From NCBI GenBank assembly GCA_937981665.1, contig CALJOJ010000044.1:1-53874 (forward strand): a stretch of 53,874 bases of DNA, written 5' to 3'. The notes below the pieces were generated by a model. The model saw only the letters and a program-made list of their open reading frames with translations. It had not been told where the DNA came from and ran no database searches. Source of the stretch: an uncultured Rubritalea sp. GTDB lineage: Bacteria > Verrucomicrobiota > Verrucomicrobiia > Verrucomicrobiales > Akkermansiaceae. Shown in pieces: positions 1 to 8,520 of the stretch (positions are counted from its first letter, which is position 1; each line of letters begins with the position of its first letter). The position numbers were made by a program, and so were the translations under genes.

Positions 1-138
1 TGCACCATACACTGGGATAAGCATGAGGACTTAGAAAGTGCGATCGAGGAGGTTCTCAAAGAATGGTGGAGCAAAGCGCAAGGCTTCCGCTCATTATTTA
101 GCAACTCGTATATTCGCTCTGAACTAAACGCTATTTAG
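1..138 (+). CDS. C-terminal fragment of a transposase-like protein (cut by window edge)
   Basis: The window opens inside a reading frame of 45 codons that ends at TAG 136-138. The tail has an acidic/Trp stretch (KEWWSKAQGF) followed by LFSNSYIRSELNAI. I read it as transposase-like for two reasons: the ending loosely resembles IS630-type C termini, and the last 14 codons plus the next 33 bp occur again, inverted, at 16101-16175. Repetition of a gene end together with its 3' flank is typical of an insertion sequence. The N terminus and catalytic domain lie outside the window, so the family is uncertain. It could also be another duplicated gene. Confidence 0.4.
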   Translation, partial: CTIHWDKHEDLESAIEEVLKEWWSKAQGFRSLFSNSYIRSELNAI

Positions 139-171
139 AAATTATTTAAGCCTTATTTCAAACTAGAAATG
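97..171 (+). repeat. Dispersed inverted repeat, copy 1 (3' end of transposase-like element)
   Basis: This 75-bp segment spans the last codons, the stop and about 33 bp of 3' flank of the left-edge reading frame. Its reverse complement is found at 16101-16175 with only a few differences, and the stretch from about 105 to 155 is nearly identical. Similarity stops at about 171, which may mark the end of the element. Confidence 0.8.
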
Positions 172-374
172 GTATTAGTTCGTTAAGCCTCCTCATGAGG
201 GTTTACCTCCTAAAATCACAGCCAAACAAGATAAAAAACACCTAAAGCAATCGAGAATAGACCAATTTATCAGATCAAACTCATTCCAAGTTGACCTGCT
301 CTTCATATTTTCTGTTAGAAAAATTAGAATTTAAGATTTACGAGAAAAACGCCACTTGGTGGAGGTTGCCTTTA
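172..374. other. Intergenic region, no gene seen
   Basis: This AT-rich spacer lies between the transposase-like tail and the terminator of the FKBP gene. Both strands are broken by frequent stops. Apart from a short hairpin around 186-201 (CCTCCTCATGAGG palindrome) nothing recognisable is present. Confidence 0.6.
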
Positions 375-410
375 GAAAAAAGCGTCTCCCTAAATTAAAG
401 GAAGACGCTT
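375..410 (-). terminator. Rho-independent terminator of the FKBP gene
   Basis: The arms AAGCGTCT (380-387) and AGACGCTT (403-410) form an 8-bp stem that can extend through CCT/AGG with one mismatch. Read on the minus strand, the stem is followed by a run of T (375-380). It lies about 20 bp past the stop of the leftward FKBP gene. Confidence 0.8.
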
Positions 411-429
411 ATTTATAAGAAAAAAGCAA

Positions 430-2484
430 TTATTTCTTCTCTTCAACCAACTCCACGTACTCGAAGTGATAGCAGAATGGACCTTTAGGAGCATCCGCTA
501 CTGGAGCATCACCTAGGAAATGCCTAGATGGTATCCAGAACTGGCGGATTTCACCTGGTTTCATGAGCATAAGAGCGGATTTAAGTGCTGGCGGCATTTG
601 CCCCGTGAGAGGAATAGGCATAGATTCACCAGAGTCTACTGAGCTGTCTAAAATATTACCTTCAGCGTCCCATAGCGTATAATTCACGAGCATTACGTCA
701 TTATCTTTAGCTAGCTCACCTGCTCCAGCCTTGAGCACCATAGACTTCACCTCACCTTCAGAAACAATTGCGTCTGCTGGGATATCGCTAATATTTTTAG
801 GAACCTCTGGCATCTGCGGCGCAGGACCAAACTCAATAAGCTCTACATCTAGGCAGAGCGGACCAACAGGTGCTCCCTGAGCATGCTGAGCCTCATCATA
901 AGCAAGTGCTTCCGGAATCCAAAAGCGGCGCTTCTCACCCACTACCATCAGCTGCATACCTTCTGACCAACCAGCCATTACAGCACTGAGCGGGAATGTA
1001 GCAGGAGTACCCACCATGATTGAACTGTTAAACATCTTACCTGTCTTATCCCAACCTGAGAAGTGAACGGTTACCTTATCAGTGGCCTTTGGCTTTTCAG
1101 ATCCTGTTCCTTTATTAAGAACCTTAGAAGCTAGTCCTGATGCCGTCTTCGCAGCATCAGCCGGAGCCGCTGCTACATCTGCAGGAACAGCAGGAGCTTT
1201 CTTAATAGTGAGAAGCTCTATATCGAAACAAAGGTCACCACCTGGAGCACCTTGAGCCTGAAGATCCTTACTATAAGCTAATGCCTCAGGAACCCAAAAG
1301 CGGCGTTTCTCACCTACTACCATTAATTGGATACCTTCCTCCCAGCCTTTGATCACCCCACCGAGCCTGAATGTTAACGGCTCACCGTCCATCACTGAAC
1401 TACCGAACATCTTTCCTGACTTATCCCAGCCAGTATAATGAATGCTAACCTCATCATTAACTGATAGACTTGCAGATTCAGTACCCTTTGTCAGAACCTT
1501 AGAAGCCAGCCCTGAAGCTGTCTTCACTGCATCAGCTGGAGCCTCTGCTACATCTTCTGGAACCTCAGGTGGCACAGGTGCTTTATCAATACTTAATAAT
1601 TCAACATCGAAGCAAAGCATACCACCTGGTCTACCTCCACCTGGATTTTCTCCATATGCTAGGTCTGCAGGGATCCAGAAGCGACGTTTCTCTCCTACTA
1701 CCATCAGCTGAAGACCTTCAGTCCAGCCTTTGATCACACCATTAAGTGGAAACGTAGCTGGCTGACCGCGCATCACTGAGCTATCAAACATTTCACCTGA
1801 CTTATCCCATCCTGAATAGTGCACAGTAACCTTATCAGCAGCTACTGGCTTCTCAGCACCCGTCCCCTTAGTGAGAATCTTAGACGCTAGACCTGACTCA
1901 GTCTTCACTGCATCAGCCGGAGCTGCTGCTACATCCGCAGGAACCTCAGGTAAATTAGGAGCATCTGCTGCATCCGTAACCTGAACCTTTTCTGTAACTT
2001 TAGCTGGCTTAGATTCTGCCTTTACCCCTTTGATACTTAATAGCTCAACATCAAAGCAAAGCATTCCACCTGGTCTACCTCCACCTGGAGACTCACCATA
2101 AGCAAGTTCTGCTGGGATCCAGAAACGACGCTTTTCACCCACTACCATGAGCTGAAGACCTTCAGTCCAGCCTTTGATCACACGGTTTAGCGGGAATGAT
2201 GATGGCTTACCACGCTTTACAGAGGAGTCGAACATCTTACCATCAAGCGTCCAGCCCGAATAATGCACAGTCACAGTATCAGTAGCACTTGGCTTCTGAG
2301 CTCCTGTTCCTTTCTGGAGAACTTTTGACATAAGGCCAGAAGCTGTCTTTTCAGCATCCGCTGGTGCTGCTGCCACATCTTTAGGTACAGCGACGTCTTG
2401 CGCACTGGTAATAGTCATCGCTCCGAAGGTAGCTACGCCTGCTACACCAGTCACGAGTGTCTTTTTAAATAGTTTATTTTTCAC
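430..2484 (-). CDS. Secreted protein with five tandem FKBP-type peptidyl-prolyl isomerase domains
   Basis: This 684-residue protein begins with a signal peptide (about residues 1-29, cleavage near SAQD) and should act outside the cytoplasmic membrane as a prolyl isomerase or chaperone. Five FKBP modules follow at about 46-152, 194-300, 321-428, 446-552 and 575-680. They are joined by Ala/Pro-rich linkers repeating VPADVAAAPADA. Modules 1-2 keep the FKBP pocket (VHYSGW, FDSS, VIKGW, LAYG). Module 3 has G361 and module 4 N486 in place of the pocket Asp. Module 5 keeps DSS but lacks the pocket Trp. FKBP proteins usually have one or two such domains. The start is GTG at 2484, preceded by AGGAG 11 nt upstream. 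The repeats are also visible as long direct repeats in the DNA, so copy number could vary by recombination. Fold assignment is firm; substrates are unknown. Confidence 0.93.
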   Translation of the reverse strand: MKNKLFKKTLVTGVAGVATFGAMTITSAQDVAVPKDVAAAPADAEKTASGLMSKVLQKGTGAQKPSATDTVTVHYSGWTLDGKMFDSSVKRGKPSSFPLNRVIKGWTEGLQLMVVGEKRRFWIPAELAYGESPGGGRPGGMLCFDVELLSIKGVKAESKPAKVTEKVQVTDAADAPNLPEVPADVAAAPADAVKTESGLASKILTKGTGAEKPVAADKVTVHYSGWDKSGEMFDSSVMRGQPATFPLNGVIKGWTEGLQLMVVGEKRRFWIPADLAYGENPGGGRPGGMLCFDVELLSIDKAPVPPEVPEDVAEAPADAVKTASGLASKVLTKGTESASLSVNDEVSIHYTGWDKSGKMFGSSVMDGEPLTFRLGGVIKGWEEGIQLMVVGEKRRFWVPEALAYSKDLQAQGAPGGDLCFDIELLTIKKAPAVPADVAAAPADAAKTASGLASKVLNKGTGSEKPKATDKVTVHFSGWDKTGKMFNSSIMVGTPATFPLSAVMAGWSEGMQLMVVGEKRRFWIPEALAYDEAQHAQGAPVGPLCLDVELIEFGPAPQMPEVPKNISDIPADAIVSEGEVKSMVLKAGAGELAKDNDVMLVNYTLWDAEGNILDSSVDSGESMPIPLTGQMPPALKSALMLMKPGEIRQFWIPSRHFLGDAPVADAPKGPFCYHFEYVELVEEKK

Positions 2485-2532
2485 GATGATTGAAACTCCT
2501 GTACAACAGTCCCTATGTCAAGAAGCCAAGCC

Positions 2533-2552
2533 GTGATTTACTAAATAATCAC
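2533..2552. promoter_or_regulatory. Dyad in the divergent FKBP / ruvX promoter region
   Basis: GTGATT (2533-2538) and AATCAC (2547-2552) form a 6-bp inverted repeat with an 8-bp AT-rich centre. It lies between the divergent FKBP gene and ruvX. The spacing suits a dimeric regulator, but no regulator is known, and the same sequence could form a weak hairpin. Confidence 0.35.
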
Positions 2553-2596
2553 AGTTTTACCTATATTTAACAACCATTTCATGCCTAATTAGCTAG

Positions 2597-3037
2597 GTGA
2601 ATGAAAAATTACAACACCCCATTCTGGGCATAGATCACGGCGAAGCACGCATCGGCCTAGCCATCACTGATCCAGTAGGCATCATGGCTCACCCTCTTGA
2701 AACCATTCAGGTCAAAACTACTAACCCTATCGAGCGAATCAAAGAACTCATTCAGACACGACAGGTAAAACAGATAGTCCTCGGTCTACCTATTAGAATG
2801 GATGGTACTGAAGGAACAGCTGCCGAAAAGATCCGTAAGTTCGGAGACGAGCTCATTAAGCAGATCGACCTCCCTCTCCACTATATAGACGAGAGTCTTA
2901 CCACAGTAGCAGCAGCGGAAAAACTACACCAAGCGGGAAAGAACGCTAAGAAACAGAAAAGCATCATTGACCAAGCAGCCGCAGTAGAAATCCTATCCAC
3001 CTGGCTCGCTCAAAATTCAACAGACCCCATCTTTTAA
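2597..3037 (+). CDS. ruvX: Putative pre-16S rRNA nuclease / Holliday junction resolvase-like RuvX (YqgF)
   Basis: This 146-residue protein has the usual YqgF length. It carries the RNase H-like fold signatures GIDHGEARIGLA (first acidic residue D13), VLGLP followed by DGTEG, and YIDESLTT. The family matures the 16S rRNA 5' end in E. coli, and some members cleave branched DNA. The GTG start at 2597 is the only start that fits the frame, and there is no evident Shine-Dalgarno sequence. Its stop overlaps the truA start by one base (TAATG), so the two genes are probably translationally coupled. Confidence 0.93.
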   Translation: MNEKLQHPILGIDHGEARIGLAITDPVGIMAHPLETIQVKTTNPIERIKELIQTRQVKQIVLGLPIRMDGTEGTAAEKIRKFGDELIKQIDLPLHYIDESLTTVAAAEKLHQAGKNAKKQKSIIDQAAAVEILSTWLAQNSTDPIF

Positions 3038-3804
3038 TGTCTAACAAAAAGCTAAAACTCACCATCGCGTACGACGGCAGAGACCTCTCAGGTTGGCAGT
3101 CCCAACCTAACGGTAATACTGTCCAGGACATCCTACATACTGCCATTTCTAAAATAGCAAAACAACCCGTCAAGATCCACGGCTCAGGAAGAACCGATGC
3201 TGGTGTCCATGCAGACGGTCAGATCGCCCACTTTGACTCCCCTACAGAAATAGATATGAACCCATACAATTGGGTGCCTGCGCTGAATACAAAACTCCCT
3301 CCAAACATACGCATCATGAACTGTGAGGAAGTATCAGAAGACTTCCACGCTCGCTTTTCAGCCACGGAAAAAACCTATATCTACGACCTCTGTCTCGCCC
3401 CCATCCTGCACCCCCACCTTCGTGGTCGAGTTTGGCACCTACCTTGTCAGTTAGACCCTCTCACACTCGAGCAAGCTCTCGCCCACTATGTCGGCGAACA
3501 TTGCTTCAAGGCATTCGCCGCAAACAGAGGAAACGAAACTGAATACACCGAGTACACACGGATCATCACACGCTCAGATTTCAAAATCCACCAAGACGGC
3601 TACCGTATTACCTTCACAGGAAATGGATTCATGTATAAGATGGTGCGCCTCCTAACAGGAGCCGCAGTTCAAGCAGCCAAAGGAAGACTAAGACTAGATG
3701 ACCACCTTGCATTATTAAATCAAACAGACGATCTCCCTCTCGGAAAATCCCCATATTGCGCACCAGCAGAAGGGCTTACTTTAACTAAGGTCAAATACAC
3801 TTAA
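3037..3804 (+). CDS. truA: tRNA pseudouridine(38-40) synthase TruA
   Basis: This 255-residue protein converts uridines 38-40 of the tRNA anticodon stem-loop to pseudouridine. The family signature GSGRTDAGVHA is intact and contains the catalytic Asp54. The C-terminal half carries the expected FTGNGFMYKMVR motif. It overlaps ruvX by one base and ends 9 bp before the convergent thioredoxin-like gene. A short stem (ACCAGC/GCTGGT) straddles that junction. Confidence 0.96.
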   Translation: MSNKKLKLTIAYDGRDLSGWQSQPNGNTVQDILHTAISKIAKQPVKIHGSGRTDAGVHADGQIAHFDSPTEIDMNPYNWVPALNTKLPPNIRIMNCEEVSEDFHARFSATEKTYIYDLCLAPILHPHLRGRVWHLPCQLDPLTLEQALAHYVGEHCFKAFAANRGNETEYTEYTRIITRSDFKIHQDGYRITFTGNGFMYKMVRLLTGAAVQAAKGRLRLDDHLALLNQTDDLPLGKSPYCAPAEGLTLTKVKYT

Positions 3805-3813
3805 CCAGCCAAC

Positions 3814-4905
3814 TTACTTAATAGCTGGTGACGGCACTGATGGAGACACGTATTTCGCAGCCAGTAAAGCATCTGCTGTCAGAGTAGCAAAAGAGCCCAT
3901 TGCACCAGAATACCCGATATCACCCTGCTTATCGATCACATAGCAATGTGGCGGTGCTTCTATACGGTAGTTTTTGAAAATAGCCTGTTGAGGATCTGAA
4001 ATATTGATCGTACTTGTCTGTCCCGCCTTTTCGAGTTCGCGTAGGTTTCCTATTTGATCTCTATTCACACCTACGACAATAAGATCTTTCCCAAGATAGT
4101 CCTTCTCAGTCTTGCGCATCATATCTAATAACTTCACTGTCTGCATCTCTGGCAAGTCATAACTAGACCAGAAAACAAGCATCACCACTTTACCTTTGAA
4201 ACTAGAAAGACTCACAGTCTTACCTGCACTATCCAATCCCAAAACAGCAGGAGCAGGACGGCCTTTAGATAAATTCTTCATCCGGTAAATCATCTCCATA
4301 GCTGTATCACCCACTGAAGTGCTTCCTACTTTCACTTCATTCGAGTCAATAATACCTTGTCTTATCAACTCAAGTCGACGCTGATTATTTCTTGGGTTAT
4401 CACCCATTTCACTGAGTATGATTGCTAGAGAAACAGCAGCTACTCCACGTTGCTTTTTATCTGCGATCGTTTTCATCGCCTTCTCTAAAAAAGCTTTCTT
4501 CACCTGTACAGGCTGGTTAGAAACAGAAACATTATAACAGAAATCACCTAGCTCGGGATTTTGCATATGAAACTTCTCAGCGTACTCCATAATAAATGCT
4601 GTATCCTTTTTCCCAACTGGCGTATTAGCGATCAACCAGCCAGAATACTTAAGAGTCCAAGCGTTTTTCAGCTCATTACCGACTACCTTTATCATTCGGT
4701 CACGATACTCCACCGTGTCAGGCTTCTGCTTCACAGCCATACGCATACCCTCCATAGATGTAGCACTAGCAAGTGTAGCCTCCCACTTTTTCATCTTAGC
4801 ACTGTATTCAGTGAAAATAACTTCTGCCTCACTAACAGTACCTGCTTGTGCTACTACCGATGTAAGCAACGCAAATAAAACAATCTTTAAGTATTTCATA
4901 CCCAT
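3814..4905 (-). CDS. Exported thioredoxin-fold (AhpC/TSA, TlpA-like) protein lacking the CXXC cysteines
   Basis: About 363 residues when started at ATG 4905 (MGMKYLKIV), which opens directly into a signal peptide ending near VAQA. ATG 4899 is an equally good alternative, and a longer upstream frame would bury the signal peptide. A helical N-terminal half of about 190 residues precedes a TlpA/AhpC-like domain beginning at PAPAVLGLDSAGKTVSLSSFKGK. The segment that should hold WCxxC reads FWSSYDLPEM, so both redox cysteines are replaced (Asp and Glu). The cis-Pro region (EAPPHCYVID) is present. The protein keeps a redox fold but probably not dithiol chemistry, so a binding or scaffold role is plausible. 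It converges on truA. Confidence 0.8.
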   Translation of the reverse strand: MGMKYLKIVLFALLTSVVAQAGTVSEAEVIFTEYSAKMKKWEATLASATSMEGMRMAVKQKPDTVEYRDRMIKVVGNELKNAWTLKYSGWLIANTPVGKKDTAFIMEYAEKFHMQNPELGDFCYNVSVSNQPVQVKKAFLEKAMKTIADKKQRGVAAVSLAIILSEMGDNPRNNQRRLELIRQGIIDSNEVKVGSTSVGDTAMEMIYRMKNLSKGRPAPAVLGLDSAGKTVSLSSFKGKVVMLVFWSSYDLPEMQTVKLLDMMRKTEKDYLGKDLIVVGVNRDQIGNLRELEKAGQTSTINISDPQQAIFKNYRIEAPPHCYVIDKQGDIGYSGAMGSFATLTADALLAAKYVSPSVPSPAIK

Positions 4906-5003
4906 AATTGAAAACTTACCCCTAGATTCTACAATGACAAGCACTGAGAACAGAAATGTAAACTAGTTGACTCTGCCCCATCGCACACTAAATTATTTCC
5001 GTC

Positions 5004-5453
5004 ATGGGATCTAACGTAAACAACACTAAAGAAGTATCAAAAATAACTAAAGCTAACAAAAAAAGAAGCGTTGCTCAGATCGTCGTAAGCATTCTAGGTT
5101 TTCTTCTTTTCTCCATGTTCTCTTCTTTGCAAGCCAATGACGTAAGTCAGTACGGCACTTCTGGATGGCTTACTGATACATGGCTTATGGGCTATGCAGC
5201 ATTGGCATTCATCTGTCTCTACAATGCGATCCGCCCGCTTCCTGCCAAAACCTTTCTCGCTCTCGCTGGTGTCACTCTAGCATTAGCTATTTTCCGTGGC
5301 TCACAGATTAACTGGGATAGCCCAATCTTCTGCTTCACCGCTCCAAAGGAATTTGCCGAGCGAAATCCTGCAGGAAACGAAACAGGAGGTCTCATCATCA
5401 TGACTATCTGGCTCCTGCTCCTATTTTGGCATAATAAGAAAAGAACAGCCTAA
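5004..5453 (+). CDS. Hypothetical membrane protein
   Basis: This 149-residue protein is not recognised. After a Lys-rich cytoplasmic N terminus (to about residue 22) there are about four hydrophobic segments: 24-42, 61-76, 82-96 and 128-143. The last is followed by a basic tail (HNKKRTA), which suggests both ends face the cytoplasm. It starts at ATG 5004, and the next 130 bp to yqgE hold no clear feature. Confidence 0.6.
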   Translation: MGSNVNNTKEVSKITKANKKRSVAQIVVSILGFLLFSMFSSLQANDVSQYGTSGWLTDTWLMGYAALAFICLYNAIRPLPAKTFLALAGVTLALAIFRGSQINWDSPIFCFTAPKEFAERNPAGNETGGLIIMTIWLLLLFWHNKKRTA

Positions 5454-5582
5454 AACATAGATTCCCCCTCTCTTCTATTACCAGCTTTACTAGCCACTAA
5501 AAAATAGCACACGATAACAAACTAACTACCCTCCTCATTACTATCACTTGACCTTGGCCACCGAGAGTTTTACAATTTCGTC

Positions 5583-6140
5583 GTGAAATCTCCTGCATAT
5601 TCATCAGACACCCCTCTCAGCGGTTCATTATTACTTTCTTCACCATCTCTTAAAGATGACGTCTTCGGTAACACTGTAATCCTCATACATAGTCATAATG
5701 GAAAAGGAGCTGAAGGACTCATCCTCAATAAGCCGCTAGGCAAGACGGTAGGAGACTTCATGTGCAGTGAACAGTTTCAAGAACTCAAGCATCTTCCTCT
5801 ATACTCAGGGGGCCCAGTAGCGAAAGATCAGCTCAGCTTCGCCAGCTTCAGATGGGCTAAAAATGGTGAACTTAAGTGTAAGCCCGCTATCTCCGCAGAA
5901 GAAGCAAAAGCCAGTATGAGTAAAAGCGGCACGATACTACGTGCCTACTTAGGATCTAGCACATGGACGAAAGGTCAGCTCGAAGATGAATTAGAGAATT
6001 TTTATTGGTTCCCTGCTCCAGCTATATCAAGCCTTCTCAGCATGCCCCAAGATAAGACGCTCTGGAAAAACATCCTACAGAGCCTTTCCCCTTTTCACCA
6101 CATAATTTCCCTCACCCCTGATGACCCATCTTTAAACTAA
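5583..6140 (+). CDS. YqgE/AlgH family protein (UPF0301)
   Basis: This 185-residue protein matches the family: GSLLLSSPSLKDDVFGNTVILI at the N terminus, EGLILNKPLG, and the central YSGGPV motif. YqgE/AlgH proteins are widespread. AlgH was linked to alginate regulation in Pseudomonas, but the biochemical role is unclear. The start is GTG 5583 (alternatives in frame would remove the conserved N terminus). It is the first gene of a run with dtd (6 bp downstream), an unknown gene and rarA. Confidence 0.9.
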   Translation: MKSPAYSSDTPLSGSLLLSSPSLKDDVFGNTVILIHSHNGKGAEGLILNKPLGKTVGDFMCSEQFQELKHLPLYSGGPVAKDQLSFASFRWAKNGELKCKPAISAEEAKASMSKSGTILRAYLGSSTWTKGQLEDELENFYWFPAPAISSLLSMPQDKTLWKNILQSLSPFHHIISLTPDDPSLN

Positions 6141-6146
6141 CAGACC

Positions 6147-6599
6147 ATGCGCGTAGTCATCCAGAGAGCTAGCTCTGCTCAAGTTACCATTACCGGTGAA
6201 ATCCACGGTAGCATTCAGCAAGGAGTCGTTATTCTAGTAGGTATAGAGCATGAGGACACAGCTGAAGATGCCGAGTGGCTGTGCAGAAAGATTACTAACT
6301 TACGTATTTTTGATGACGAAGAAGGAGTGATGAACTACTCATTGTCAGACATTAATGGAGAAGCACTCGTTATCTCACAATTCACTCTTCATGCTACCAC
6401 TAAAAAAGGTAACCGACCATCATACATGAAAGCTGCGCGGCCAGAAATTTCTATCCCACTGTACGAAAAATTCATCAGCATCCTCAATACCCACCTGAAG
6501 ACACCATGCCAGACAGGAAAATTTGGTGCAGATATGAAGGTCAGCTTGACCAATGATGGGCCTGTGACTATTCTCATAGATACTAAAATTAAAGAATAA
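6147..6599 (+). CDS. dtd: D-aminoacyl-tRNA deacylase
   Basis: This 150-residue protein hydrolyses D-amino acids (and glycine on tRNA-Ala) off mischarged tRNA. It has both family motifs: SQFTL (S77-L81, with Thr80 of the catalytic pocket) and the Gly-Pro motif GPVT (138-141). The N terminus MRVVIQRA is typical. Its stop overlaps the next start by one base (TAATG). Confidence 0.96.
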   Translation: MRVVIQRASSAQVTITGEIHGSIQQGVVILVGIEHEDTAEDAEWLCRKITNLRIFDDEEGVMNYSLSDINGEALVISQFTLHATTKKGNRPSYMKAARPEISIPLYEKFISILNTHLKTPCQTGKFGADMKVSLTNDGPVTILIDTKIKE

Positions 6600-7024
6600 T
6601 GTTAGATACAGACCCCATTTCCATCCAGTTCGATATCCCAGCCACTGACCACCTAGGTAAAAACCACGTGGAGGGAAAAGTACGCTTCATGGCTGATGAA
6701 GTAGAGATAGACTGGCGCGTCAAAGGTAATGTCTTTCGGGGCGGTAACGCAAAAGTGGAAACGGTGAAAATGCCATACAGCCAGATAGAACATGTAGAAC
6801 TAAGAAAAAAATGGTGGAAGATCCGTGATATCATCCTCCGTATATCAGACCCCTCATTAGTAGAAATGATACCAGGTGTTGAAATGGGAAAAATGACTCT
6901 CGTTATTGATGCGCGTTCTCGTGAAGAGGCTGAAAAGCTAGAATCTCTGATCGACTTCAAGCGCTCTATCTTCATCCTCGATGAGCAGACTAAGCGAATT
7001 GATAGATTAAAAGAAGAATCATAA
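6599..7024 (+). CDS. Conserved hypothetical protein, possibly PH-like fold
   Basis: This 141-residue soluble protein has no signal peptide or membrane segment. Alternating beta-like strands (GKVRFMADEVEIDW, VKMPYSQIEHVELRKKWW, GKMTLVIDARS) are followed by a helix rich in Glu and Lys. That layout resembles bacterial PH-like domains, but no specific family motif is visible. It is translationally coupled to dtd and lies 22 bp before rarA. Confidence 0.6.
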   Translation: MLDTDPISIQFDIPATDHLGKNHVEGKVRFMADEVEIDWRVKGNVFRGGNAKVETVKMPYSQIEHVELRKKWWKIRDIILRISDPSLVEMIPGVEMGKMTLVIDARSREEAEKLESLIDFKRSIFILDEQTKRIDRLKEES

Positions 7025-7046
7025 CTAGTCAGCTAATAAAAACTTC

Positions 7047-8420
7047 ATGAGCGAACTATTTCCAGAAGGTCCACCAGCATCAAACGGCGGTCCGTCAGCT
7101 AGTCATTCTACAAAGCCATCCTACGACCAACCACTCGCAGCCAGACTCAGACCTACATCGATAGACCAGATTGCAGGACAACAGCACATCCTGGGAGAAG
7201 GAAAGCTACTCCGCAGAGCGATAGAGGCAGATCGCTTCTCCTCACTCATCTTCTACGGACCACCTGGGACGGGTAAAACGACACTCGCTACCGTGATCGC
7301 AAAAACCACCAATTCACGCTTTGAAATGCTTAACGGAGTGGAATCCAACGTCAGCGAAATCCGTGATAAAATAGCCCAAGCTCGCACCTGGAAAGACCTC
7401 CGTCAGCAAACAACTATTCTCTTCATCGATGAGATCCACAGGTTCAACAAAGCCCAGCAAGACGTCCTGCTACCACACATTGAGCGGGGCACAGTCCGCT
7501 TCATTGGAGCTACCACGCACAATCCATACTACTACATCAATTCGCCGCTCACCTCTCGGTCACAGATTTTCCAGCTTGACCCAGTCTCGGTAGATGATCT
7601 CATCCCCGTATTAAAGAAAGCTCTAACAGACAAAGAACTAGGCCTAGGAAATGAAAACATCCTAGCAGATGAAGACGCACTTAAACATATCGCTGAAAAG
7701 GCAGATGGTGATGTACGAAAAGCTCTAACGGCTCTCGAACTAGCCGCCCTGACCACACCAGAAAATGATACAGCGAAGATCCATCTCACACTCGACATAG
7801 CCGCTGAGTCTATCCAGAAAAAAGCGATCATCTATGACGCCACTGGTGACACGCACTACGATACTATTTCCGCCTATATCAAGTCGATCCGCGGTTCAGA
7901 CCCCGATGCTGCAATATACTGGCTGGCTAAAATGTTAGTCGCCGGTGAAGACCCACGTTATATAGCCAGACGAATGGTAATATCAGCCAGTGAAGACATA
8001 GGATTAGCTGACTCAAATGGGCTCAGAATAGCGATGGATGCTCAACAAGCTTATGAACTGTTAGGCATGCCTGAAGGCCGTATCCCGCTGGCACATGCTA
8101 CTGTCTATCTCGCCACAGCACCTAAGTCTAACAGTGCATACGCAGCTCTGAATGCAGCTATGGATGATGTAGAAAATGGTAAAACACTCACTGTCCCAGC
8201 GCACCTTCGGACACCAACAAGAAAGAAACTAGCTGCTAGTTCAGGAACCAAGAACTCCGAGCTAGAATATCATTATTCGCATTCTTTTGCAGGAAACTAC
8301 GTTCCACAAGCTTATCTTCCTGAAGGTAGAAGATACTATACCCCAACAGAAAATGGATTAGAAAAACGAATCAAAGAACGCTTGGATTATTGGGCTAAAC
8401 AACATCAGTCACCAAGCTAA
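7047..8420 (+). CDS. rarA: Replication-associated recombination protein A (RarA/MgsA AAA+ ATPase)
   Basis: This 457-residue AAA+ ATPase, related to clamp-loader subunits, acts at stalled replication forks. Walker A is GPPGTGKTT (from G71), Walker B is ILFIDEIHRFNKAQQD, sensor 1 is FIGATTHNP, and an arginine-finger region contains SPLTSRSQIF. The C-terminal half has the RarA tetramerisation region (GSDPDAAIYWLAKML, RMVISASEDIGLAD, LAHATVYLA). Length is normal for the family. No Shine-Dalgarno sequence is seen before ATG 7047. Confidence 0.96.
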   Translation: MSELFPEGPPASNGGPSASHSTKPSYDQPLAARLRPTSIDQIAGQQHILGEGKLLRRAIEADRFSSLIFYGPPGTGKTTLATVIAKTTNSRFEMLNGVESNVSEIRDKIAQARTWKDLRQQTTILFIDEIHRFNKAQQDVLLPHIERGTVRFIGATTHNPYYYINSPLTSRSQIFQLDPVSVDDLIPVLKKALTDKELGLGNENILADEDALKHIAEKADGDVRKALTALELAALTTPENDTAKIHLTLDIAAESIQKKAIIYDATGDTHYDTISAYIKSIRGSDPDAAIYWLAKMLVAGEDPRYIARRMVISASEDIGLADSNGLRIAMDAQQAYELLGMPEGRIPLAHATVYLATAPKSNSAYAALNAAMDDVENGKTLTVPAHLRTPTRKKLAASSGTKNSELEYHYSHSFAGNYVPQAYLPEGRRYYTPTENGLEKRIKERLDYWAKQHQSPS

Positions 8421-8520
8421 ATCATACCCTCATTTACTTGCCACTGTCTAAGAAACCACAGCAGATAGCCCTAAAATTTACGCTCTAAAATAGGTTCGTA
8501 TTTTAGGTTAGATAACATCT

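Noticed and set aside
1442-1711. An 89-codon plus-strand ORF inside the FKBP gene
   Set aside because: It mirrors the repeated FKBP domains on the other strand and its composition is Ser/Pro/Thr-rich without any family resemblance. It is a shadow frame.
4561-4878. Plus-strand ORFs within the thioredoxin-fold gene
   Set aside because: They show His/Ser/Cys-rich shadow translation and overlap a gene with signal peptide and fold support.
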